NCBI GenBank assembly: GCA_017647065.1
Contig: JAGCLI010000203.1
Coordinates: forward strand, 1-6,185
DNA from: Bacteroidales bacterium
Lineage (GTDB): Bacteria; Bacteroidota; Bacteroidia; Bacteroidales; P3
Direction of reading: 5' to 3'
DNA: 6,185 bases
Part shown: positions 1 to 6,185 of the stretch, piece after piece
Layout: every line of letters begins with the position of its first letter
Numbering within the stretch: position 1 is the first letter of the stretch
Made by a program: the position numbers and the translations under genes
Notes under the pieces: generated by a model
What the model saw: only the letters and a program-made list of their open reading frames with translations
Database searches by the model: none
What the model was told of the DNA's origin: nothing

Positions 1-1
1 A

Positions 2-109
2 ATAGAAATAGAAACAGAGCAAACAGAACATTATCTCATACATTGGCCATATTTAAGAGATAGAAGAATAGACTCTTACGCAGAAATAACAAAACTTTGT
101 ATTGACTAA
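2..109 (+). CDS. aguB: N-carbamoylputrescine amidase, C-terminal end only
   Basis: This is the 3' end (35 codons plus TAA at 107-109) of a gene that starts upstream of the window. The visible tail contains HWPYLRDRRIDSY and ends ITKLCID, which resembles the C-terminus of Bacteroidota N-carbamoylputrescine amidases of the nitrilase / carbon-nitrogen hydrolase superfamily (typically WPF-RDRRID-Y...TKR). The family hydrolyses N-carbamoylputrescine to putrescine, CO2 and ammonia in the cytoplasm, using a Glu-Lys-Cys triad. All three catalytic residues would lie upstream and cannot be checked here. The call is supported by the neighbour: agmatine deiminase starts 18 nt downstream, and aguB and aguA are commonly adjacent. 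The short fragment alone would be weak evidence; tail motif and context together make the call fairly firm. Confidence 0.8.
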   Translation: MEIETEQTEHYLIHWPYLRDRRIDSYAEITKLCID

Positions 110-127
110 CAAAAATCATTAACTAAG

Positions 128-1156
128 ATGAAAACAACAAAAGATTTAGGATTTATATTTCCTGCAGAATGGGAAAAGCATGAAAGTACATGGCTAAGCT
201 ATCCACATAACGAAAACTCTTGGCCAGATAAAATAGAAACGATCTTTCCTTCATACAATCAATTCATATCAGAGGTTGCAAAAGGGGAAAAAGTGAATAT
301 AAATATTCAAGACGAAAAAACGCAAGATTTAGTAACATCTCAATTACAAGCAATAGGAACAAAAATGGAGAACATACATTTTCATCATTTTCGTACAAAC
401 GATGCTTGGTGTAGAGATCACGGTCCTGCATTTGTTTTAAAAAGTAATCAAAAAGCAATAGTTAATTGGGATTACAATGCTTGGGGAGGGAAATATCCTT
501 GTGAGTTAGACAATCAAATACCTTTGCAAATAGCAAAACATTTAGACTTAGAGGTTTTTCATCCACACATAATAATGGAAGGAGGCTCAATAGATGTTAA
601 TGGAAAAGGTACTTTGCTAACAACAACAGCTTGTCTGCTTAATGAAAATAGAAATCCACTTCTTTCACAAGCAGAAATAGAAGAAAAACTATGCAACTAC
701 TATAATGTGGAAAACGTAATATGGTTAGCAGATGGCATAGAGGGAGATGATACTGATGGACATGTTGATGATATTACACGTTTTGTGAAAGCAGATACAG
801 TAATCACAGCCATAGAAAAGAACAAAAATGATGAAAACTATGCTCCGTTACAAGAAAATCTAAAACTTCTTAAACAAGCACGTTTAGAAAATGGAAAACA
901 ATTAGAAATAATAGAACTTCCAATGCCAAATCCAGTAATATGGGAAGATCAACGCTTACCTGCTTCATACGCTAATTTTTATATTTCAAACTATGGAGTA
1001 ATTGTTCCATTATATAAATGTCCACAAGATCAAGAAGCAATGGATATTTTAAGCGAAATATTTACTGATCGCAAAGTAATAGGCATAGATTCCACAGATA
1101 TAATATGGGGATTAGGCTCATTCCATTGTCTATCACAACAAGAGCCAGCATTGTAA
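128..1156 (+). CDS. aguA: Agmatine deiminase (agmatine iminohydrolase)
   Basis: This 342-residue cytoplasmic enzyme hydrolyses agmatine to N-carbamoylputrescine and ammonia; the product is the substrate of the enzyme encoded just upstream. It belongs to the PAD_porph family (guanidino-group-modifying fold). Family landmarks appear in order: the N-terminal FPAEWEKHESTWLSYPH block (residues 11-27), NDAWCRDHGP with the substrate-binding Asp (91-100), NWDYNAWGGKY (113-123), MEGGSIDVNGKG (150-161), the GHVDD motif with the catalytic His at 212 and Asp at 214/215, PASYANFYISN (278-288), and the catalytic Cys334 in SFHCLSQQEP near the C-terminus. All expected active-site residues are present. The glycine run before Cys reads GLGSFHC, whereas plant enzymes have GGGNIHC. 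Length is typical of bacterial members. The ATG at 128 gives the conserved N-terminus; there is no Shine-Dalgarno site, only an A-rich leader as is usual in Bacteroidota. It is probably co-transcribed with aguB. Confidence 0.95.
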   Translation: MKTTKDLGFIFPAEWEKHESTWLSYPHNENSWPDKIETIFPSYNQFISEVAKGEKVNINIQDEKTQDLVTSQLQAIGTKMENIHFHHFRTNDAWCRDHGPAFVLKSNQKAIVNWDYNAWGGKYPCELDNQIPLQIAKHLDLEVFHPHIIMEGGSIDVNGKGTLLTTTACLLNENRNPLLSQAEIEEKLCNYYNVENVIWLADGIEGDDTDGHVDDITRFVKADTVITAIEKNKNDENYAPLQENLKLLKQARLENGKQLEIIELPMPNPVIWEDQRLPASYANFYISNYGVIVPLYKCPQDQEAMDILSEIFTDRKVIGIDSTDIIWGLGSFHCLSQQEPAL

Positions 1157-1173
1157 TATTAAATAAAAACAAT

Positions 1174-2871
1174 ATGAAAAAAATAATAACCATTTTAATA
1201 GCCTTTTGTTTTTTTAATATAGTATCAGCCCAATCACATTATAGTCTTTCGGTAGATATCAACTATGACTCTATTTTCTCTTTGGACGGAAAATTTTTTG
1301 CAGTTAAACAAAACGGAAAATGGGGCGTTGTTAAAGATAAAAAAGAAATAATTCCTTGTCAGTTTGAGGGCATAGACGCACTTGGAGATGGCGTGATATC
1401 ATACATAAATAACAATAAAATAGGCTTTGCTGACACATTGGGAAATATACTCTTAGAGGCTACTTATCCAATAGAAAAACAAAGTTATAGAGAAGATTTT
1501 TCGCAAATTAATGTCTTTGATAACGGAGCAGCTCTTGTGGAGGTTGAAGGACGTTATCAGTTAATAGATAAACAAAACAAACAAATAATTCCACAAGAAT
1601 ACGAAATATGTTCGCGTATAGGCGATGCTGTTGCAATAAAAAAGAATGGGAAATATGGAATAGCAAATAGTAAAGGAAAAATACTTCTATATCCACAATA
1701 TCTTGATATTGCCGTATTGATAGAGGGTAAACTCTATTCCTATAAGACAATAAATACCTCTGGTTTTCCAATGTTTGGCTTGATAAATGGTAAAGGCGAA
1801 ATCATAAGTGGGGCAATCTATGCAGATTTTGGAATATATAACGGCAAAAAAGAAACATATTTAAAAGCATATACGGAGCAAGGAGGACAAGCCCTTTTAG
1901 ATGATAATGGAAAAATAATCATTCCTCCAATCTATCAAGTCATTCTACCAACCATTTTACCTAAATATTTTGCAATTACCCAAAATCTTGAAGAAGGAAT
2001 CATAGGAAAAGACAGTGTAATCTATGTTCCACCAGCATACGAGAGAGTAGAAATAAAAATAACTAACGACACCTTCTTTCTTGCACACAAAGAAAATAAA
2101 ACATTTATCTACGATGATAATCAAAATCATATAGCTACAATAGAAGGAACAATACTTGATATAGCCAATAACAAAAATGGCCAAGTATATTTTGTGATAG
2201 AAAAAAACTTCTCATACGGAATTCAAAATGCAGAAGGAAAATGGATAATAGAGCCTATTTATGATGAAATACTTTCAATAGTTTCCGACAATATCTGTTT
2301 TCGTAAAAAAGATAAATGGGGAGTTGTTAATATGCAAAATGAAGTTATCGTACCATTCCAATACAAAGAAGCAAAACCTTCTCCATCAAAAAAATTCTTT
2401 GTGTTATATGATGGAAAAAAAGATTCAAAACTCCTTAACACCGAAGGAGAAATAATTAGTTTTGCAAAAACAGAATCGATAATGATAACAAACAATTACA
2501 TAGAATACAAAGAAAATAAACAACGCCAAAGAGTATATGCAACAACAGGAGATAAACCCTCTGGTTTCCTATCAATAAAAGGTTCTTCCAATGGTATTGC
2601 AGTGGCAAAAACCCCAGAAGGCTTTTCTTATTACAATGAAAAAGACTTTAAACCTCTAACCAATACTTTTTATCAAGGAGCGAGCATATTCTTTAATGGC
2701 CAAGCACTTGTTTATAAAGACAATAAACTAAAAGTAATAGACAATAATTTCCAGGAAAAAGCAGTTCTCTTAGAAGGTGAAATAGATAATTTGGAAATGC
2801 AATTAAACAATATAGGCCTAAGAGCTTTTATGGGAGCGGACTATTACATTATCAAAAACAAAAAGAAATAA
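1174..2871 (+). CDS. Exported WG-repeat protein of unknown function
   Basis: This 565-residue protein starts with a clear signal peptide: Lys-Lys after Met, a hydrophobic core (IITILIAFCFFNIV), and a signal peptidase I site after VSA, before Gln20. I chose ATG 1174 over the in-frame ATG at 1105. The earlier start would overlap aguA by 52 nt and bury the signal peptide behind 23 extra residues. The body consists of diverged WG-type beta repeats, roughly [KR][WY]G[VIL]-x(2)-x-G-[KE]-[IV]I-x-P-x-[YF], seen near residues 49, 82, 127, 160, 200, 238, 274, 347 and 381. The last ~135 residues (430-565) are less regular. WG repeats are common in Bacteroidota exported proteins, but their function is not established; a binding or scaffold role in the periplasm or at the cell surface is only inference. 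It follows aguA by 17 nt and precedes the DUF4831 gene by 27 nt, suggesting one operon. Confidence 0.9.
   Translation: MKKIITILIAFCFFNIVSAQSHYSLSVDINYDSIFSLDGKFFAVKQNGKWGVVKDKKEIIPCQFEGIDALGDGVISYINNNKIGFADTLGNILLEATYPIEKQSYREDFSQINVFDNGAALVEVEGRYQLIDKQNKQIIPQEYEICSRIGDAVAIKKNGKYGIANSKGKILLYPQYLDIAVLIEGKLYSYKTINTSGFPMFGLINGKGEIISGAIYADFGIYNGKKETYLKAYTEQGGQALLDDNGKIIIPPIYQVILPTILPKYFAITQNLEEGIIGKDSVIYVPPAYERVEIKITNDTFFLAHKENKTFIYDDNQNHIATIEGTILDIANNKNGQVYFVIEKNFSYGIQNAEGKWIIEPIYDEILSIVSDNICFRKKDKWGVVNMQNEVIVPFQYKEAKPSPSKKFFVLYDGKKDSKLLNTEGEIISFAKTESIMITNNYIEYKENKQRQRVYATTGDKPSGFLSIKGSSNGIAVAKTPEGFSYYNEKDFKPLTNTFYQGASIFFNGQALVYKDNKLKVIDNNFQEKAVLLEGEIDNLEMQLNNIGLRAFMGADYYIIKNKKK
1318..2373 (+). 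repeat. Array of diverged WG protein repeats
   Basis: Within the exported protein, about nine units of roughly 19-20 conserved residues recur at irregular spacing between residues 49 and 400. Examples are KWGVVKDKKEIIPCQFEGI, KYGIANSKGKILLYPQYLDI, SYGIQNAEGKWIIEPIYDEI and KWGVVNMQNEVIVPFQYKEA. Only the first and last keep the literal Trp-Gly; in the others the Trp is Tyr, Phe, Ile or lost. The repeats are similar as protein but not as DNA, so this is an old repeat array rather than a recent tandem duplication. Confidence 0.8.
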
Positions 2872-2898
2872 GGAGTAATAACTATAAAAAAATAAATT

Positions 2899-4011
2899 AT
2901 GAAAAGAACAGTCAAACAAATTTCTCTAATATTGATAGCAGTATTAACAACTTTGAATCTAACGGCTCAAAGTTATCGCTCGTTTACAACAGACAAAGTA
3001 GCATTCAATTCAACAGGAACGTATTATACTTTACCAAAAACAGAATTGATATTTAAGGTTAAAGTAGAAAAAACACAAGAAAACAAAGGAGTATTTGCTG
3101 ATTATGCTTATATGATAGGAGCAAAAAACATAATAATCAATGATGCAGTAAAATATTCAATAAAAGATATAGAAATCTATACACGACCTATTGGTGATAA
3201 TGAAAATATATATTATCTAAACACAATAAAAGATGTAAAAGTTAATAAAACACCAGAAGGAGCGTTGCTTTCAATAGGAGATGTAGATGCAAAACATAAT
3301 CCTAAATCACATTGCCATTCTACAAAAAAAGAAACCACCATTGTCCCTACACAAACAATAGAAACAAGCCCAATTTACGAACAAAAACTTTTAAAACAAG
3401 GACAATTAGATGCAATGCCAAACCTTACAGCCGAACAAGCAGTTAAAGAAATTCAAGAGTTGAGAGAACAACAAATAGATGTATTATCAGGAAGTGTAGA
3501 TGGAACATTTATGAACAACTCAATAGAATATATGTATAAGCAATTAGACAAAATAATTGACGGATACGTATCATTGTTTGTAGGCGAAACCCTTTCAGAA
3601 ACCTTAGAATATACCTTTACACTTTGTCCAGAAAAACCACTAATATCAGAAGAAGACCTATTACTTGGAATATTTAAGTTTTCAGAAGAAGAAGGTGTAA
3701 TGTCATTAAATACAAATTCGTCCGCACCTGTTGTAACAGTGAAAATACACTCTTTGAACACTACAAAAGAATACGAAAAAATAGAAGAACAAAAAAAGAA
3801 AGACGATAAACTTCAAAAACTAATTGATAAAAAAGGAGTAGGAGTATATTATCGCATACCTGAAAGCGTAGAACTAAGCATAGAGTTAGGAGGACGAAAA
3901 TATTACAAAAGCACTCAAATATCCCAATTCGGAGTTGTTAGTTATATGATGGATTCACCAAACAAAATAATCTTTAAACATCAAACAGGAGCTTTGAAGT
4001 TTGTAGAGTAA
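2899..4011 (+). CDS. DUF4831 family exported protein
   Basis: This 370-residue protein has a signal peptide (MKRTVKQ, then a hydrophobic stretch ISLILIAVLTTLNL, with likely cleavage after LTA, before Gln24). The mature part matches what I know of the DUF4831 family, found mainly in Bacteroidales. Near the N-terminus it has GTYYTLPKTELIFKVKVEKT (40-59) and an IGAKNIIINDAVKYSIKDIE block (73-92). In the middle is a helical segment, AEQAVKEIQELREQQIDVLSG (178-198), then YKQLDKIIDGYVSLFVGE (213-230). A basic/acidic stretch (290-312) leads to GVYYRIPESVELSIELGG (315-332) and a QFGVVSYM ending typical of the family. The function of DUF4831 is unknown. A His/Cys cluster (H133, H138, C139, H140) and one further mature cysteine (C243) are visible. 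It is the last gene before a strong terminator. An AAGGAG at 2870-2875 is too far from the start (23 nt) to act as an ordinary ribosome binding site. Confidence 0.88.
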   Translation: MKRTVKQISLILIAVLTTLNLTAQSYRSFTTDKVAFNSTGTYYTLPKTELIFKVKVEKTQENKGVFADYAYMIGAKNIIINDAVKYSIKDIEIYTRPIGDNENIYYLNTIKDVKVNKTPEGALLSIGDVDAKHNPKSHCHSTKKETTIVPTQTIETSPIYEQKLLKQGQLDAMPNLTAEQAVKEIQELREQQIDVLSGSVDGTFMNNSIEYMYKQLDKIIDGYVSLFVGETLSETLEYTFTLCPEKPLISEEDLLLGIFKFSEEEGVMSLNTNSSAPVVTVKIHSLNTTKEYEKIEEQKKKDDKLQKLIDKKGVGVYYRIPESVELSIELGGRKYYKSTQISQFGVVSYMMDSPNKIIFKHQTGALKFVE

Positions 4012-4023
4012 AAAAATAAAAAC

Positions 4024-4060
4024 AAAAAAAAAGACACAATCAATGTTGTGTCTTTTTTTT
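4024..4060 (+). terminator. Intrinsic (Rho-independent) terminator
   Basis: A perfect 15-bp stem pairs 4025-4039 with 4046-4060. The core is GACACAA/TTGTGTC (4033-4039 with 4046-4052) around a six-base loop, TCAATG. The stem is extended by an A-run on the left and eight Ts (4053-4060) on the right, giving the T-tract expected for release. It begins 12 nt after the DUF4831 stop codon, so it should end the aguB-aguA-WG-DUF4831 transcript. The A-run makes it symmetric enough to work in both directions, but there is no minus-strand gene next to it. Confidence 0.9.
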
Positions 4061-4096
4061 CTTTATTATTGCTCACAGAAATTACCCTAATTGTCG

Positions 4097-4104
4097 TATA
4101 TTTG
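4097..4104 (+). promoter_or_regulatory. Bacteroidota-type -7 promoter element
   Basis: TATATTTG at 4097-4104, followed by CA, is an exact match to the Bacteroidota -7 consensus TAnnTTTG. It lies between the terminator and the PLP-enzyme gene, where a promoter is required, and predicts a short leader of about 25-30 nt before ATG 4137. The upstream -33 element (TTTG or TTG about 19-21 bp upstream) is poor; the nearest TTG, at 4069-4071, is 25 bp away. Confidence 0.65.
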
Positions 4105-4136
4105 CACAAGTAAAATAATTCAAAAAATAAAATACT

Positions 4137-5324
4137 ATGGAAAATCCAAAAGATTATGGGTTTAACTCCCAATTGATTCATTACAGCGGTCATCATGACG
4201 CTTATGGTTCGGCAACTGTTCCTATTTACCAAACTTCTACTTTTTCGTTTGAGTCAGCACAAGACGGAGCAGATTGTTTCGCAGGTGTAAAACCAGGATA
4301 TATGTACACAAGAATAGGAAATCCAACAGTTAAGGCTTTGGAACGTCAAATTGCTTTGTTGGAACATGCTTGTGATTCGGTGGCAGTTGCATCGGGTATG
4401 GCGGCTGTTAGTACTGTTTATTTAGGTCTTTTGAATGCAGGAGATCATGTAGTGTCTTCTTCTGCTGTTTATGGGGCTTCAAGGGTTTTAATGGAACAAC
4501 ATATGTCTCGTTTTGGAGTTGAATCTACGTATGTGAATACTGCTGATATTGAAGCGGTCAAAGCAGCTATGCGTCCAAACACTAAGATGCTTTATGTGGA
4601 AACTCCTGCAAATCCTACAATGGAAATAAGCGATATTGCAGCTTGTGCAGAAATTGCTCATAAGAATGGAGCTTTGCTTGTTGTAGATAATACATTTTGT
4701 TCTCCATATCTTTCAAATCCTATTGACTTAGGAGCAGATGTTGTTTTGCATTCTATTACCAAATTTATAAACGGACACGCCGATATTGTAGGTGGAGTTG
4801 TTGCAGCAAAAGAACCTGAGGTTTATGCTAAGTTAAGAAATGCTATGGTGAACTTTGGTGGAAATATGGACCCACATCAAGCATATTTAGTAATAAGAGG
4901 ATTAAAGACTTTGGGAATTAGAGTCGATAGAGCACAAGAAAATGCTAAGAAAGTGGCAGAATACCTTTCTACTTGTGAGCAAGTGGAATGGGTTAAGTAC
5001 CCTGGCTTAACTAATCATCCACAATATGACTTGGCACAAAAGCAAATGCGTGGTCCAGGTACGATGATAAGTTTTTCTTTAAAAGGTGGATTAGAGGCAG
5101 GACGTACTTTAATGGATAATGTAAAGATGGCGATTTTGGCAGTAAGTCTTGGAGGAGTTGAAACCTTGATTCAACACCCTGCTTCAATGACTCACTCAAA
5201 GGTTCCAAAAGAATCAAGAGAACAAGCAGGAATTACCGATGGTTTAGTAAGATTTTCTGTTGGTATAGAAAACGTTGAAGATATTATTAACGACTTAAAA
5301 CAAGCTATGGCTAAAATCAAATAA
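4137..5324 (+). CDS. Trans-sulfuration family PLP enzyme, methionine gamma-lyase-like
   Basis: This 395-residue cytoplasmic enzyme belongs to the Cys/Met-metabolism PLP-dependent family (fold type I), close in length to Pseudomonas methionine gamma-lyase (398). Visible residues line up with that enzyme at a constant offset of two: Y57 and R59 (YTR, phosphate contact from the neighbouring subunit), G87-M88 in ASGM, the ring-stacking Y112, D184 in VVDNTF (pyridine nitrogen), S206 and T208, the Schiff-base K209 in HSITKF, and R372 in LVRFS (substrate carboxylate). HPASMTHS (347-354) also matches. The family includes methionine gamma-lyase, cystathionine gamma-synthase/lyase and O-acetylhomoserine sulfhydrylase. 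Overall similarity favours gamma-lyase, but the position of the MGL-specific Cys116 is Ala114 here, so substrate and reaction are uncertain. It follows its own promoter, starts the second transcription unit, and lies 9 nt before the patatin gene. Codon choice differs from the upstream block (ATT rather than ATA for Ile). Confidence 0.9.
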   Translation: MENPKDYGFNSQLIHYSGHHDAYGSATVPIYQTSTFSFESAQDGADCFAGVKPGYMYTRIGNPTVKALERQIALLEHACDSVAVASGMAAVSTVYLGLLNAGDHVVSSSAVYGASRVLMEQHMSRFGVESTYVNTADIEAVKAAMRPNTKMLYVETPANPTMEISDIAACAEIAHKNGALLVVDNTFCSPYLSNPIDLGADVVLHSITKFINGHADIVGGVVAAKEPEVYAKLRNAMVNFGGNMDPHQAYLVIRGLKTLGIRVDRAQENAKKVAEYLSTCEQVEWVKYPGLTNHPQYDLAQKQMRGPGTMISFSLKGGLEAGRTLMDNVKMAILAVSLGGVETLIQHPASMTHSKVPKESREQAGITDGLVRFSVGIENVEDIINDLKQAMAKIK

Positions 5325-5333
5325 TTTTTTTTG

Positions 5334-6185
5334 ATGCAAAAAAGGCTATGCTTTTTATTGATGTTGTTTCTCTTGCTCTGCAATTTTGTTTCAGGGCAAG
5401 AGAATAGACGTCAAACCGTAGGAGTTGTACTTGGCGGTGGCGGAGCGAGAGGATTAGCTCATTTAGGTGTGCTAAGGGCTCTTGAAGAGGCGAATATACC
5501 TATTGATTATATTTGTGGAACTTCTATGGGTGCTATTGTCGGGGGCTTATATGCTGCTGGTTATAGCTTAGATGAAATATCAAATCTTTTTTATTCGCCC
5601 GAGTTTCAGTATTGGGTAAGCGGTAAGGTGGAAGATGAATACACCTATTATTTTAAAAAGAAAAAACCTTCTGCAAAAGTAGTTACTCTTTCAATGGATG
5701 CAGAAGATAAACTAAAATTTCAAATCCCTACAAGTGTAGTTGATCCGGTGCAAATGGACTATGCTTTTATGGAAATATTCTCTGGTGCAACCCAAGTTTC
5801 AAAAGGAGATTTTGATAGTTTGATGATTCCATTTTTTTGTGTGACTGCTGATATAGAGTCTTCAAAGGCGAGCATTAGACGTCAAGGAGATTTAGGTTTA
5901 GCAATTAGAGCCTCGATGAGTTTCCCGTTTATGTTTGAACCAATAGAGATTGACGGGAAAATTATGTTCGCTGGGGGAATGTATAACAACTTTCCTGCAC
6001 AGGAAATGTTAGATAATTTTAATCCAGACATAATTATTGGGGTTAAAGTAGCAGGTAATTTTGCTCCTCCAAAGCAAGGAGATATGCGTTCTTATTTAGA
6101 AAATATGCTAACGCAGGATTCTGATTATAAAATAGCGTGTCAGAATGCTGTTTTGATAGAACCAAACCTTACGGGCATTAGTATA
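5334..6185 (+). CDS. Exported patatin-like protein with altered active site (3' end missing)
   Basis: The first 284 codons are open to the window edge. A signal peptide (MQKRL, hydrophobic CFLLMLFLLLCNFV, likely cleavage after VSG, before Gln22) is followed directly by a patatin domain. The domain has the oxyanion loop GGGGARG (34-40), nucleophile elbow GTSMG with Ser64, DFDSLMIPFFCVTADIE (159-175), a RASMSFPFMFEPI block (192-204) and GGMYNNFPA (214-222). Patatins are Ser-Asp dyad acyl hydrolases. Here the residue that should be the dyad Asp, just before GGMYNNFP, is Ala213 (GCT), so hydrolysis is doubtful. Exported Bacteroidota patatins often continue into a POTRA and outer-membrane beta-barrel region (PlpD/type Vd-like, about 700-800 residues), which would lie beyond this window. 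No lipobox is present: the Cys at 16 follows LLL, not a small residue. The 9-nt gap after the PLP-enzyme gene, with no good terminator or promoter, suggests co-transcription. Confidence 0.9.
   Translation, partial: MQKRLCFLLMLFLLLCNFVSGQENRRQTVGVVLGGGGARGLAHLGVLRALEEANIPIDYICGTSMGAIVGGLYAAGYSLDEISNLFYSPEFQYWVSGKVEDEYTYYFKKKKPSAKVVTLSMDAEDKLKFQIPTSVVDPVQMDYAFMEIFSGATQVSKGDFDSLMIPFFCVTADIESSKASIRRQGDLGLAIRASMSFPFMFEPIEIDGKIMFAGGMYNNFPAQEMLDNFNPDIIIGVKVAGNFAPPKQGDMRSYLENMLTQDSDYKIACQNAVLIEPNLTGISI

Noticed and set aside
1318..2373. Recent DNA tandem repeat in the WG-repeat gene
   Set aside because: The repeats are recognisable only at protein level. The DNA of different units is diverged and unevenly spaced, so there is no sign of recent duplication or slippage.
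2870..2875. AAGGAG as Shine-Dalgarno site for the DUF4831 gene
   Set aside because: It overlaps the previous stop codon and ends 23 nt before the ATG, well outside the normal 5-10 nt range. Bacteroidota genes commonly initiate without such a site.
3453..3761. 102-codon open frame on the minus strand
   Set aside because: It lies wholly inside the well-supported DUF4831 gene, its product resembles no family I recognise, and it has no promoter or neighbouring minus-strand gene. The other minus-strand frames (for example 1508-1771, 1957-2184 and 3981-4232) fail for the same reasons, being shadows of + strand genes or running across the terminator.
4061..4136. SAM-responsive or other riboswitch before the sulfur amino acid enzyme
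   Set aside because: The likely leader from the -7 element to the ATG is only about 30 nt, A-rich and unstructured, which is too short for any known SAM riboswitch. The only strong hairpin belongs to the upstream gene's terminator.
5316..5335. Terminator between the PLP enzyme and patatin genes
   Set aside because: The stem is six base pairs with five AT pairs, the T-run lies in the loop and one arm rather than after the stem, and it overlaps the next start codon. It does not have terminator layout.
5334..5396. Lipoprotein signal on the patatin-like protein
   Set aside because: Cys16 is preceded by LLL, whereas a lipobox needs a small residue (Gly, Ala or Ser) just before Cys. The VSG-Q site fits signal peptidase I better.

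Overview
The window looks like chromosomal DNA of an AT-rich member of the Bacteroidota, most likely a Bacteroidales relative. Four observations point there: a DUF4831-family exported protein, a WG-repeat exported protein, an exported patatin with the Bacteroidota-type 'GGMYNNFP' block, and a TAnnTTTG promoter element with no clear Shine-Dalgarno sites. All recognisable genes lie on the + strand and are tightly packed. No tRNA, rRNA, CRISPR array, insertion sequence or phage gene was seen, and no stretch over 300 bases lacks a gene.

Block 1 (1-4060) reads as one transcription unit that begins upstream of the window. It holds the last 35 codons of an N-carbamoylputrescine amidase (aguB), then a complete agmatine deiminase (aguA). 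Two exported proteins of unknown function follow: a WG-repeat protein (1174-2871) and a DUF4831 protein (2899-4011). Gaps are 18, 17 and 27 nt, and the unit ends in a strong 15-bp hairpin terminator with a T-tract (4024-4060). AguA converts agmatine to N-carbamoylputrescine and AguB converts that to putrescine, so the first two genes form an arginine-derived polyamine pathway. The two envelope proteins have no known link to it beyond position.

Block 2 (4061-6185) starts with a promoter-like element (4097-4104) about 33 nt before a cysteine/methionine-metabolism PLP enzyme closest to methionine gamma-lyase (4137-5324). Nine nucleotides later comes an exported patatin-like protein (5334 to the window end, incomplete).

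The most notable observation is in the patatin. The nucleophile Ser and the oxyanion glycines are intact, but the catalytic Asp of the usual DGG motif is Ala (GCT at 5970-5972), which predicts an inactive or altered lipase. Other points are an Ala at the position of the specificity Cys in the PLP enzyme and a marked change in synonymous codon choice between the two blocks. I found no clear evidence of a wholly new multi-gene system.
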